A DNA stretch of 64,000 nucleotides, taken from contig CALFBH010000041.1 of assembly GCA_937951615.1 (NCBI GenBank), positions 186,001-250,000 of the forward strand, read 5' to 3'. Each line of letters begins with the position of its first letter. Positions within the stretch are counted from its first letter, which is position 1. The translations under genes were made by a program, and so were the position numbers. Of this stretch, positions 25,393 to 34,387 are shown piece by piece. The DNA comes from an uncultured Saprospiraceae bacterium (lineage in GTDB: Bacteria; Bacteroidota; Bacteroidia; Chitinophagales; Saprospiraceae). The notes under the pieces were generated by a model. That model did no database searches. It was not told the origin of the DNA and worked only from the letters and a program-made list of their open reading frames with translations.

Positions 25393-26679
25393 TTATTGTA
25401 GTAATTTTTCTAATTTAATGCCTCTCGAACCTTTTATTAGGAAAAAATGGTTTTGGAAATTTTGTTTTTCAAACCAGTCTTTTAATGCCTCCACATCTTT
25501 AAAGTGCTTTTCTTTTTTTGCTACTTTTTCAAATTCTGCACCGACTAGTAATACTTTTTCAAATATCGAATTTTCTAATCGTTCTACTATTTTTGCGTGT
25601 TCTTTCCTGCTTTCCTTGCCTAGCTCTAACATATCACCCAATATGACAATTTTAGGCAAATCTGTTTTTAAATCTACAAAATTTTCAATGGCTATGCGCA
25701 TACTGGTTGGATTGGCATTATAGGCATCTAGTAGGTACTGATTGGTTTCTTTTTTTATAAATTGAGAACGATTATTCGATGGGATATAATTTTCCAGCGC
25801 TTCTTGTATCGACTTGGCTTTTATTTTAAAATGAGTTCCAATCACAACAGCCGTCAGGATATTATTGAAGTTATAAGTACCAATTAACTGGGTTTTTATT
25901 GTAATCGCTCTGCTTGGGAGCGTTTCTAAATGAACTTGCACAAATGGACTTGCCCCTGCTGGCTCAATTTTAAATTGCTTATTGTCTCCTTCTCCGTAAG
26001 GAATATAAGTTGCTGCTTCAGGTATCAGGTTTTGTAGATGCGTTTCATCCCGATTGACGAATATGGTTCCGCCTGTCTCGGCAAGATAGCGGTACATTTC
26101 CGATTTGGTTTGTTTTACGCCTTCAAAACTGCCAAAACCTTCCAGATGCGCTTTACCTACATTGGTTATCAAGCCAAAATTCGGTTCAGCAATTCTACAT
26201 AAAAAGTCTATTTCGCCAATATGATTTGCGCCCATTTCTATGACTGCCATTTCGGTATCTTCTGGCATTGCCAACAAGGTGAGCGGAACACCAATATGAT
26301 TATTAAAATTTCCTTGTGTAAAATGTGTTTTAAAAGTAGAAGCCAATACCGTACTGGTCAGTTCTTTGGTCGTTGTTTTACCATTTGTTCCAGTGATGGC
26401 AATGATTGGAATATTAAATTGCCGGCGGTGGTAACGGGCTAAGTCCTGTAAAATTTTCAAGGTATCTGCTACCTGAATAAGTTGGTCATTTTTGGCTAGA
26501 TTTTTATCGCTGACCAGCGCATAGGCTGCACCTTGCTCAAGTGCCTGCAAAGCATATTTGTTTCCATCAAATCGCTCTCCTTTCAGTGCAACGAACAGAC
26601 AAGCTTTCGGCAGTTTTCGACTATCTGTGCTGACGACCTTACAGCTTTTGAAAATTTTGTAGAGGCTTTTTATATCCAT
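25393..26679 (-). CDS. murF: UDP-N-acetylmuramoyl-tripeptide--D-alanyl-D-alanine ligase
   Basis: Last cytosolic amino-acid addition to the peptidoglycan precursor, joining D-Ala-D-Ala to UDP-MurNAc-tripeptide with ATP. The ATP loop is GTNGKTTT at residues 97-104. Mur ligase features AVIEMGANHIGEI, GLITNVGKAHLEGFGS and LLDAYNANPTSM follow in order. 428 residues is normal. It lies downstream of gldJ on the same strand but behind a strong hairpin, so it is at least partly independent. A TATTTTTG box (26684-26691, minus strand) sits almost at the start codon. Confidence 0.96.
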   Translation of the reverse strand: MDIKSLYKIFKSCKVVSTDSRKLPKACLFVALKGERFDGNKYALQALEQGAAYALVSDKNLAKNDQLIQVADTLKILQDLARYHRRQFNIPIIAITGTNGKTTTKELTSTVLASTFKTHFTQGNFNNHIGVPLTLLAMPEDTEMAVIEMGANHIGEIDFLCRIAEPNFGLITNVGKAHLEGFGSFEGVKQTKSEMYRYLAETGGTIFVNRDETHLQNLIPEAATYIPYGEGDNKQFKIEPAGASPFVQVHLETLPSRAITIKTQLIGTYNFNNILTAVVIGTHFKIKAKSIQEALENYIPSNNRSQFIKKETNQYLLDAYNANPTSMRIAIENFVDLKTDLPKIVILGDMLELGKESRKEHAKIVERLENSIFEKVLLVGAEFEKVAKKEKHFKDVEALKDWFEKQNFQNHFFLIKGSRGIKLEKLLQ

Positions 26680-26694
26680 ATCTCAAAAATAGCA

Positions 26695-26720
26695 AAAGCC
26701 TTTCCATAAGGAAAGGCTTT
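26695..26720. terminator. Terminator between gldJ and murF
   Basis: AAAGCCTTTCC (26695-26705) pairs with GGAAAGGCTTT (26710-26720) around ATAA. On the minus strand it is followed by CTATTTTT, ending gldJ transcription just before murF. Confidence 0.85.
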
Positions 26721-26779
26721 GCCAATTTTTTTAAACCCAAAAGTTTTGGATTTTGATATTCGTACTTTTAATCTCTCGA

Positions 26780-28282
26780 TTATTTATACTTTCTCTTCAC
26801 TTTTTTCTTGTACCGTTTCGGGAAGTGATTTCCTCCTTTCTGCTGATTTCCCTGTGGTCCACCCACGCGAGTCATCGAACAACGGAAGCCAATCGTGCGA
26901 TCAGAGCGATCTTCATCCAAGAAGCGTCTTGCACCTGGAGACAAGTAATATGCTCTGTCTGCCCATGATCCGCCTTTGAATACTCTAGCTTTATCGCTAA
27001 CCAAAGTAGAAACACCGTAGTTATAGAATACTTCCGATTCTTTGTCACCATCTAAGTAATCGACTACATTACCACGCTTATAGTTCAAACGTTCTGCAAC
27101 ATCTTCGTCTTTTACTTGCTCGTAGCGAATGCGACCGAGGCTATCTTTCTCAACTGGGCGACCTTCTTCATCCAGTACTTTGTGTTCAAAGATATTACCA
27201 CGATATGGATTCAATTCGTGATTGTCCACATCTTCTAAAGCAACACTCGTCAATGGACGATAAATATCTAATACCCACTCGTTCACATTACCTGCCATAT
27301 TAAAGAGACCGTAGTCATTTGGCATATTGGAACGAACAGGAGCAGTAATGTGTGCATTATCATTCAGCTTACCAGCCATACCCATGTAATCACCACGACC
27401 ACGTTTGAAGTTGGCCATCATTTGCCCCTGATATTTTCCGCGTCTTGAGTAACGCATTGTTGTTCCATCCCAAGGATATAAACGACGGTCAGTTACACGC
27501 TCATCTTTAGCAACATTATTTCCTTTCAAGGCAACTGCTGCGTATTCCCACTCTGCTTCAGTCGGCAGACGGTAAGCTGGCAATACGATACCATCCTCAA
27601 AACGGACAGAACGTTCACCACCTGTACGCCAGTCGGGTACACCTTTATTCATGCTACCTTCGTATTGTCCGACAAGATAAGACTCCGTGTTGAAGTTATC
27701 TTCGTCTTTCTGTTCAGCATTAGCATTCAGAATTTTCTTTTCTATAAGAATCATCTCGTTCACACGGTCTGTACGCCATTTGCAATAGTCGTTAGCCTGT
27801 AACCAGTTAACACCTACTACTGGATAATCATCATAAGCTGGGTGACGGAAATAAGTTTCGACAAAAGGTTCGTTGAAGGCAAGTTCTTCACGCCATACCA
27901 GTGTATCTGGCAAAGCTTTGAGCCAAACCTCTGGATAAGACTCACTGAATACTCTGTCTACCCACCATAAATATTCGCGGTAATCTATGTTGGCGACTTC
28001 AGTTTCATCCATATAAAATGAGGATACAGTCACACGACGAGGGATGTTATTATACGTGTACATCACATCCTGATCGACGACGCCCATCGTAAAAGTTCCT
28101 CCCTCAATGAGTACGAGGTTAGGACCTGTGGCTTGTCCCTGATATTCTAATTTCTCAAATCCACCCCACTCGGTGTCGTTGTATTTCCAACCTGTAGTAG
28201 CTGAAGATTCTTTCTTTTTACAAGAATCGAAGAGAAATAACGCAATAATCGCAAATGCGCCTACCTTCAGAAATTGTTTCAT
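26780..28282 (-). CDS. gldJ: Gliding motility/T9SS lipoprotein GldJ
   Basis: Outer-membrane lipoprotein of the T9SS and gliding apparatus, with a formylglycine-generating-enzyme (SUMF1-like) fold that has no enzymatic role in GldJ/GldK. The lipobox is FDSC with Cys21. Mature residues begin with TGWKYNDTEWGGFE, typical of GldJ. The SUMF1 core spans about 55-485: IEGGTFTMG, DETEVANIDYREYLWW, YRLPTEAEWEYAA, MAGNVNEWVLD and KGGSWADRAYYL. In Flavobacterium gldJ lies beside porU and porV and is needed to stabilise GldK and other parts. The same grouping here supports GldJ over GldK. Confidence 0.9.
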   Translation of the reverse strand: MKQFLKVGAFAIIALFLFDSCKKKESSATTGWKYNDTEWGGFEKLEYQGQATGPNLVLIEGGTFTMGVVDQDVMYTYNNIPRRVTVSSFYMDETEVANIDYREYLWWVDRVFSESYPEVWLKALPDTLVWREELAFNEPFVETYFRHPAYDDYPVVGVNWLQANDYCKWRTDRVNEMILIEKKILNANAEQKDEDNFNTESYLVGQYEGSMNKGVPDWRTGGERSVRFEDGIVLPAYRLPTEAEWEYAAVALKGNNVAKDERVTDRRLYPWDGTTMRYSRRGKYQGQMMANFKRGRGDYMGMAGKLNDNAHITAPVRSNMPNDYGLFNMAGNVNEWVLDIYRPLTSVALEDVDNHELNPYRGNIFEHKVLDEEGRPVEKDSLGRIRYEQVKDEDVAERLNYKRGNVVDYLDGDKESEVFYNYGVSTLVSDKARVFKGGSWADRAYYLSPGARRFLDEDRSDRTIGFRCSMTRVGGPQGNQQKGGNHFPKRYKKKVKRKYK

Positions 28283-28317
28283 AATTTAAAATATGTTTAT
28301 ATTTGAAAAATGGCGTA

Positions 28318-28325
28318 CAAATTTA
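28318..28325 (-). promoter_or_regulatory. -7 promoter element for gldJ
   Basis: Minus-strand TAAATTTG, a perfect TAnnTTTG, 36 nt before the gldJ start. Confidence 0.5.
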
Positions 28326-28562
28326 CTAACTAAATTCTTTATTATGTAGTTGTTTTGACAATTTCGACAGATTGTTTTAATGATGAATCGTGAATTACGA
28401 ATGACAAACATTTTTAAATCACTAATTATCAGACAACTAAATACAATAAGAACATTTTTATTTTTAATGTCAAACTTATTTGACAGTGCTTTTTTATTAG
28501 TGGCAGTGACAGTAACAGTTTCAATAGCAATACACTCAATCACTAATCACTTAATAACTCAA

Positions 28563-29585
28563 TCATCTAAACATCCTCAAGCAGTCATTATACTTTCTCT
28601 GATTTCTTTTTCTTTTCGCCCATTCTGTTTCATCAAAATTGAGAATGACTGAAATTTCATGTGATCCTGCGGTGTATGAACTCAATTGCGAAAGCGTAAA
28701 ATCGTAACTATAACCAATTTTGAGCACATCTTTTTGAAAACCTATCAACAGAATTGCTGCATCAGGATTTGTGAAAGTATGTCTGTACCATGCTCCACCA
28801 AATAAATGCCAGGTTCTGAAATATGCCCCTGCATTGACCTGATAAAAGTCGGCTTGCTTCGCAAAAATCACATTCGGAGATATAAACGTTTTTGTCTGTT
28901 TTTTATTGTTTTCAATCAGCACCACTTCTGCTCCTGCATGTAAGGAGTACAAAATCGGTCGCTGTGCAAAATCCGATTCTACCGTCAGAATATTTTCATC
29001 TGGTGCATTAATGTGTTTTACGGTTAATCCTGCATAAAAATGAGGCGAATACGCCAAAAGTCCAGCAGAAAAATCTACATAATTTTTGCTCAACACATCA
29101 GGGCGCTCTTCTTCTGTCGGGTATGGATTCCCGCCAGGATCTGTTGCTCCGTTGATAGGATCCAGCTGATCTAAAAACAATAATTTATCCCAGTCCAGTC
29201 TTTTCTGAACAAAACCTCCTTCCAATCCACCTCTTAAAAATGTATTTTCAGTCAATCTTAAATCATAAGCATACGAAAAATCGACCCTATTTGTTTTATA
29301 AATACCGTCTCCTTCTGTGTCAGACAGAACATTTAGCCCAATACCACTATTTACTTTTTCAAAATATTGGTCGTAAGAAGCGGCATACGTTACATAGGCA
29401 TTCGGTATTGCCGGCCATTGATTTCGGTAATTCAAAATCAGTCGTGGCTCATAAGTCAGTCCGGTCAATGCCGGATTCAATTCGAGTGGAGCTGCAAAAA
29501 ACTGACTAAAGACCACATCCTGTGCACTCATACGTGCAGCAGAACAAAGTATACAAAGCAGCGCAAATAATTGTTTAAACGTCAT
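28563..29585 (-). CDS. PorP/SprF family type IX secretion membrane protein
   Basis: Outer-membrane beta-barrel of the PorP/SprF family. A signal peptide ends MSAQ about residue 22. It is followed by the family hallmark QDVVFSQFFAAPLELNPALTGL and YRNQWPAIPNAYVTYAASYDQYF. The remainder alternates as barrel strands to a C-terminal aromatic. PorP/SprF proteins are paired with T9SS substrates such as SprB or belong to the core machine. Here it lies upstream of gldJ on the same strand and divergent from porU. The 280-bp gap to gldJ contains GAATTACGAATGA and ACTCAATCA word repeats. Confidence 0.92.
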   Translation of the reverse strand: MTFKQLFALLCILCSAARMSAQDVVFSQFFAAPLELNPALTGLTYEPRLILNYRNQWPAIPNAYVTYAASYDQYFEKVNSGIGLNVLSDTEGDGIYKTNRVDFSYAYDLRLTENTFLRGGLEGGFVQKRLDWDKLLFLDQLDPINGATDPGGNPYPTEEERPDVLSKNYVDFSAGLLAYSPHFYAGLTVKHINAPDENILTVESDFAQRPILYSLHAGAEVVLIENNKKQTKTFISPNVIFAKQADFYQVNAGAYFRTWHLFGGAWYRHTFTNPDAAILLIGFQKDVLKIGYSYDFTLSQLSSYTAGSHEISVILNFDETEWAKRKRNQRKYNDCLRMFR

Positions 29586-29877
29586 ATTGTTCTATTAGAT
29601 ACTTGCAGAGAGCGATTAATTTCGTCTTTTCATTCTCTGCTTGTTTTGTTAAACTCAATTTCAACAACAATTTTTAACAAAATGATAACGTTGAGTTTTG
29701 AGTCGTCGTTATTAAAAGGTAACGATCCTGACAAAACAGATGTTTTCTGATCCTCAAAAATGCTTCCTAAAGAAATTAGACGTAAATTTATCACAAAATA
29801 GTACGCCCATTATGAAGATTGACACCATTTTTTTCAACAAAATGAAAAAGGCACCGTTAAAAACACAATTTAATACG

Positions 29878-32800
29878 ATGAAAAGACACTTCGTCCTCCC
29901 GTTACTCCTGCTCTTTGCACTACAATTAAAGGCTACTGAGCCATTTACTCTTAAAGTGACACCGGATTGGCATGAACAACCCTATGTACACGAAGTTTTT
30001 CCAGGACAAAGTGATGACATTTTGTTTTTTTCTAATGCCGATTATAATCAAAAGTATCCAACACTCCCAACTTATGTCCATCAATTTCGACTGAGTGGGC
30101 ATGGGCGCGTTGTAGCCGAACTGACTAATATGCAATTTGAACCCGTCAGTAAAAAAGCTCATGAAGACGATCAGTATATTGGAGAAGATATAGAAATACG
30201 TACTTCGGTCGGCTTAGAACGCAGGCAGGCTATCGGGCGTGTTGCATTTATTCCCTTACGGAAAAATGCAGTGACCGGTAAACTAGAAAAACTGGTTTCG
30301 GCTGACCTGAATGTCCGACATATTCCTGAAGAACTTGTTCAGACTCGAACAGGTGGCGGCACGACTGTTTCGGCTCTGAGCCAGGGAGAGGTTTTTAAAA
30401 TTTCGGTCAGCGAAGCAGGTATCCACAAAATAGATCAGGCTTTTTTGAGCAATGAGCTGGGCATCAATACGGCTGGTCTTGATCCACGTACCATCAAAAT
30501 ATTTGGCAATGGTGGCGGTTTGATTCCTGAACGGCTGGATCAGTTTCGTTATGATGACCTGACTGAAAATGCTGTTTATATACAAGGAGAAAGTGATGGT
30601 AGTTTTGATAGCGGAGATTTCATTCTTTTCTATGCAGAAGGAGCTGACCAGTGGAGCTATGATGAGAATATTGAATTTTTTGATCGACAAAAAAATTATT
30701 ACTCAGATAAAAGCTATTATTTTATTCAAATTGGCACTGCGGGAAATGGGAAACGGGTCAGTAATCAGGCTTCGGTCGGTGGTGCAACTTATACGACTTC
30801 CAGCTATGATGCCATTACGCGTCATGAGGAAGAACTGGTCAATTTACTTGATTATTATCAAAGCGCACATCCAGCAGGTAAAGAGTGGTTTGGTGATAAT
30901 TTCAAATTTGTAGCCGATAGAAATTATGATTTTTCATTTAATAATTTAATTACCACAGAGCCAATAAAAGTACGCGGACGTTTTGCAGGGCGTACCCTTA
31001 ATAATGGAACACATCGATTTGATATTTTGCATAATAATAATGTGGTCGCAGGTGTAGGAATGGGTAATATTGGTGGCGGTCCGACTTCAACTTATGCAGC
31101 TCTTCGTACTGCTTCCGGTAGTTTTAATGCTTCTGGCAATAGCATTCAACTCACCGTTCAATACACACAGCCTCCAAACGCAGAAGGCTGGCTGGACTGG
31201 ATAGATTTGCAGGCTCGTTGTCAATTGGATTATAAAGGTAGTCCGGTTATATTCAGAGATACTAGAAGTATTGGAGAAGCAGTCAGTAGTTTTAGCATTG
31301 CAAATGTCAATAATAATGTCTGGGTTTGGGATGTGACTGATCCGCTGAATCCGGCTTCACTGGATTATTCTTTATCGGGCAATCAACTTTCTTTTGGTGC
31401 AGAGACACCTGTTTTAAAAACTTTTACTGTTTTTGAAAACAATAACTTACTCACTCCTGAATTTGTAGAAAGTGTTGCTAGTCAAAATCTACATGGTATC
31501 ATTGCTCCGCCTGATATGCTTGTCGTCTATTCGGCTGAACTGGAAGCGGAGGCACTTCGTTTTACTGAACATCGCAGCAATCATAGTGGTATCACTATAC
31601 AAGCTATTCCTGTAGCACAGATTTATAATGAATTTGGTTCTGGTACACCCGATGTATCTGCGGTTCGTGATTTTTGTAAAATGTTGTACGACCGTTCTTC
31701 TGGTAATAATTCATTCCAATACCTTTTGTTGTTTGGTGATGGGACTTACGATTTCAAAAACCTTAATGAAGAAGACGATTATGTGAATCATGTTCCTGTC
31801 TATGAAACGACAGAATCTATGAGTCCTATTTTTGCTTATCCTTCCGATGATTATTTTGCCTTATTGGATGATAATGAAGGAGTCATTGAAAGTGGGTATA
31901 TGGATATTGCAGTAGGGCGATTTCCCGTAAGGACACCTACAGAAGCTGCTTTGGCGGTTGATAAGCTTATTCGTTATGAGACCGATCCGGTCAGCTTTGG
32001 TGACTGGCGTAATCGTTTATTATTTAATGCTGATGATCAGGACAGCAATATTCATTTCCGCGATGCGGATTCAGTTACTGCTCGCATCGCCACTGCTTTT
32101 CCTGTTTTTAATATCAATAAAATTTACTTTGATGCCTATCAGCAAATTTCTACGCCTGGTGGCAATCGTTATCCCGATGCCACAGAAGCTATCAATTCTG
32201 CTATGTTTCAGGGCAATCTGGTGATGAATTATACTGGACATGGTGGCAGCAATGGCTGGTCGCAGGAGCGTGTTGTCACGCAGGAAACAGAAATGATTAC
32301 TTGGGACAATGCCAACAAATTGCCATTAATTGTAACTGCAACTTGTTCGTTCGCGCCTTATGACGATCCAGATGAGACCAGCGCAGGTGAGTACCTCTTT
32401 CTGCGTCCTGATGGTGGTGGTATCGCTTTATACACTACAGTTAGAGCTGTGTATGCTTCCGCAAATTACAGGTTGTCCAAATCTGCATTTGACCGACTTT
32501 TCACGCCTGTCAATGGCGTCGTACCGCCTATTGGTGAGACGCTTCGACTGGCAAAAAACGGTAGCGGAACTTCTACGGAAAACTCTCGAAAATTTGCCTT
32601 ACTAGGCGATCCTTCTATGCAACTTACTACACCGCGTTATGATGTAGTGACTACAAAAGTCAATAACCTGACTGCGAGTGGAACAGATACTATACAAGCA
32701 TTACAAGAAGTAACGATAGAAGGTGAAATACACGATGATAATGGCAATGTACTGACCGACTTCAACGGCATCCTCTACCCTACTGTTTATGATAAAGCAC

Positions 32801-33726
32801 AAACAATCACCACATTGGGCAATGATTCAGATAGTAGTCCTGCACAATTTAGATTACAAAAAAATGTATTGTTCAAAGGTAGAGCAAGTGTAACGAATGG
32901 CGAGTTTAAATTCACTTTCGTCGTTCCTGGAGATATTGATTTTAATTATGGATTTGGCAAAATCAGCTATTACGCCGACGACGGTATTGAGCGTGATGCC
33001 AATGGTTTTTATAATGGTATTGTGATAGGCGGACTGGCAGAAGGCGTATCAGATAATGCTCCGCCAGTGGTCGAAGTCTATATGAATAATGAAGATTTTG
33101 TATTGGGCGGCATTACAGATGCCAATCCAATTTTACTGGTCAAATTATCAGATGATTTGGGTATCAATACGGCTGGCACAGGTATTGGACATGACCTGAC
33201 GGGTACACTGGACGAAAATACACAAGATACCTATATTCTCAATGATTTTTATGAATCAGAATTGGACAATTCTCGTAAGGGTGAAGTTCGTTATCCTTTG
33301 TCCAATCTGGCAGAAGGCAGACATAATATCAAAGTAACTGCCTGGGATGTCTCCAATAAGTCTTCAGAAGGGTATACCGAATTTGTGGTAGCTAGTGCTG
33401 CCGAAGTTGCTTTGGATCATATTCTCAATTATCCAAATCCATTTACCACACATACGAATTTCCAGTTTGAACACAATTTCCCCGGACAATTACTGAATGT
33501 GCAAGTACAGATTTTTACGGTTTCCGGCAAATTGGTCAAAACCATTCAGGAGGAAATCATGACGGAAGGCTACCGCGTGACGGATATTGCCTGGGATGGT
33601 ACGGATGATTATGGCGACCGGATTGGCAAGGGCGTGTATGTATATAAGGTGAGTGTGAATGCCAGTGTTGGCGAACAATCTTTGACGACTAGGAGTGATT
33701 TTGAGAAGTTGGTTATTTTGAAGTGA
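29878..33726 (+). CDS. porU: T9SS C-terminal sortase PorU
   Basis: Gingipain-related (peptidase C25) sortase that cleaves CTDs from T9SS cargo and attaches cargo to anionic lipopolysaccharide at the cell surface. The ATG at 29878 is preferred over in-frame starts at 29740 and 29842 because it gives a signal peptide (MKRHFVLPLLLLFALQLKAT). The catalytic dyad of the C25 domain is His788 in YTGHGGSN and Cys823 in TATCSFAPYDDPDE. A long N-terminal beta-rich region precedes it. The C-terminus has the YPNPFTTHTNFQF...GDRIGKGVYVYKVSV CTD-like module normal for PorU. 1282 residues from this start. Confidence 0.95.
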   Translation: MKRHFVLPLLLLFALQLKATEPFTLKVTPDWHEQPYVHEVFPGQSDDILFFSNADYNQKYPTLPTYVHQFRLSGHGRVVAELTNMQFEPVSKKAHEDDQYIGEDIEIRTSVGLERRQAIGRVAFIPLRKNAVTGKLEKLVSADLNVRHIPEELVQTRTGGGTTVSALSQGEVFKISVSEAGIHKIDQAFLSNELGINTAGLDPRTIKIFGNGGGLIPERLDQFRYDDLTENAVYIQGESDGSFDSGDFILFYAEGADQWSYDENIEFFDRQKNYYSDKSYYFIQIGTAGNGKRVSNQASVGGATYTTSSYDAITRHEEELVNLLDYYQSAHPAGKEWFGDNFKFVADRNYDFSFNNLITTEPIKVRGRFAGRTLNNGTHRFDILHNNNVVAGVGMGNIGGGPTSTYAALRTASGSFNASGNSIQLTVQYTQPPNAEGWLDWIDLQARCQLDYKGSPVIFRDTRSIGEAVSSFSIANVNNNVWVWDVTDPLNPASLDYSLSGNQLSFGAETPVLKTFTVFENNNLLTPEFVESVASQNLHGIIAPPDMLVVYSAELEAEALRFTEHRSNHSGITIQAIPVAQIYNEFGSGTPDVSAVRDFCKMLYDRSSGNNSFQYLLLFGDGTYDFKNLNEEDDYVNHVPVYETTESMSPIFAYPSDDYFALLDDNEGVIESGYMDIAVGRFPVRTPTEAALAVDKLIRYETDPVSFGDWRNRLLFNADDQDSNIHFRDADSVTARIATAFPVFNINKIYFDAYQQISTPGGNRYPDATEAINSAMFQGNLVMNYTGHGGSNGWSQERVVTQETEMITWDNANKLPLIVTATCSFAPYDDPDETSAGEYLFLRPDGGGIALYTTVRAVYASANYRLSKSAFDRLFTPVNGVVPPIGETLRLAKNGSGTSTENSRKFALLGDPSMQLTTPRYDVVTTKVNNLTASGTDTIQALQEVTIEGEIHDDNGNVLTDFNGILYPTVYDKAQTITTLGNDSDSSPAQFRLQKNVLFKGRASVTNGEFKFTFVVPGDIDFNYGFGKISYYADDGIERDANGFYNGIVIGGLAEGVSDNAPPVVEVYMNNEDFVLGGITDANPILLVKLSDDLGINTAGTGIGHDLTGTLDENTQDTYILNDFYESELDNSRKGEVRYPLSNLAEGRHNIKVTAWDVSNKSSEGYTEFVVASAAEVALDHILNYPNPFTTHTNFQFEHNFPGQLLNVQVQIFTVSGKLVKTIQEEIMTEGYRVTDIAWDGTDDYGDRIGKGVYVYKVSVNASVGEQSLTTRSDFEKLVILK

Positions 33727-33842
33727 TTGAGTTGCGGGGTGCGAGTTGGCGAGTTGGCGAGTTGCGGGTTTACGAGTTGCGGGTTGGACGAGTTGCGAGT
33801 TGGGCGGGTTGCGAGTTGGGCGAGTTGTGGGTTGCTAGTTGT
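33727..33842 (+). repeat. GAGTTGCGAGTTGG quasi-tandem repeat after porU
   Basis: Immediately after the porU stop, about 115 bp consists of imperfectly repeated GAGTTG, GCGAGTTGG and GCGGGTTG units, G-rich on the plus strand. Related sequence occurs at 44425-44472. It is not coding and not a regular tandem array, as unit lengths vary. Confidence 0.8.
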
Positions 33843-34049
33843 TCTTTACTGGGTGGCGCATCGGGGTGTTTTTTCTTGAATTTGAATTTGAATTTCTATT
33901 TTAGCTCAATTCGTGCATAGGTGACTAGAAAATGATTTGCTTGCTTGTTTTTGGAGTTTAGATTTTTGCCTTTTTGGATTGATTTGATTTTTTTATAAAA
34001 AATTAACACTTTGTTAAAATAAAATCATCTGCCCCCCGTTTAAGATAGC
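33843..34049. other. Intergenic stretch between porU repeat and the structured RNA candidate
   Basis: Holds a dispersed short repeat (33851-33874), TTGAATTTGAATTTGAATTT words, and AT-rich DNA. No gene. Confidence 0.6.
33851..33874 (+). repeat. Dispersed short repeat, copy 2 (partner at 25327-25350)
   Basis: GGGTGGCGCATCGGGGTG plus six Ts, differing at two positions from 25327-25350. Confidence 0.65.
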
Positions 34050-34163
34050 AACACTGTATAACCAGATGGAATCCCAAGGCTTTTAAAACGCGATTAAGCG
34101 AAATTGTATTTCGGGTTTTCATTGTGCTAAAAGGTCAAACCGTCTGTTTATACAGTGTTTTTT
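34050..34163 (+). ncRNA. Candidate closed-stem structured RNA upstream of porV
   Basis: AACACTGTATAA (34050-34061) pairs with TTATACAGTGTT (34148-34159). After one mismatch, CAGATGG (34063-34069) pairs with CCGTCTG (34140-34146, one G-U). Inside lie CTTTTA (34080-34085)/TAAAAG (34128-34133) and a hairpin CGAAAT (34099-34104)/ATTTCG (34108-34113). A T-run follows at 34158-34163, so the molecule could end there. It is about 225 nt before the porV start. No known RNA family is recognised and no clear promoter is visible. A small inverted-repeat element is the alternative. Confidence 0.45.
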
Positions 34164-34349
34164 ATTCGATCAAAGTATATTCACTCATATTTAAAAAGGT
34201 TAAAAAAGGGATGCAAAGTCGTTGCTACTTCTATATTCTCAGCACTCGTATTGTAAAATGTAAGTCAAACTTGTAACATCTTTTATGCAGATTCGTTACT
34301 AAATCTGATTTCATATTCAATATTATAGATAATTTATTTTTTCATTCCC

Positions 34350-34357
34350 TATATTTG
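34350..34357 (+). promoter_or_regulatory. -7 promoter element for porV
   Basis: TATATTTG, a perfect TAnnTTTG, 30 nt before the ATG at 34388. A TTG start at 34355 falls inside this box, which rules out the longer reading frame. Confidence 0.65.
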
Positions 34358-34387
34358 CAGCCCAACAAACAGAACAAATCAAGTTTT

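Noticed and set aside
29740-29877. Longer N-terminus of PorU
   Set aside because: It would place 46 residues before an otherwise perfect signal peptide; internal start at 29878 is far more likely.
33727-33842. CRISPR-like or regular tandem array after porU
   Set aside because: Units vary in length with no unique spacers of constant size, so it is a quasi-repeat and not a CRISPR or VNTR with defined unit.
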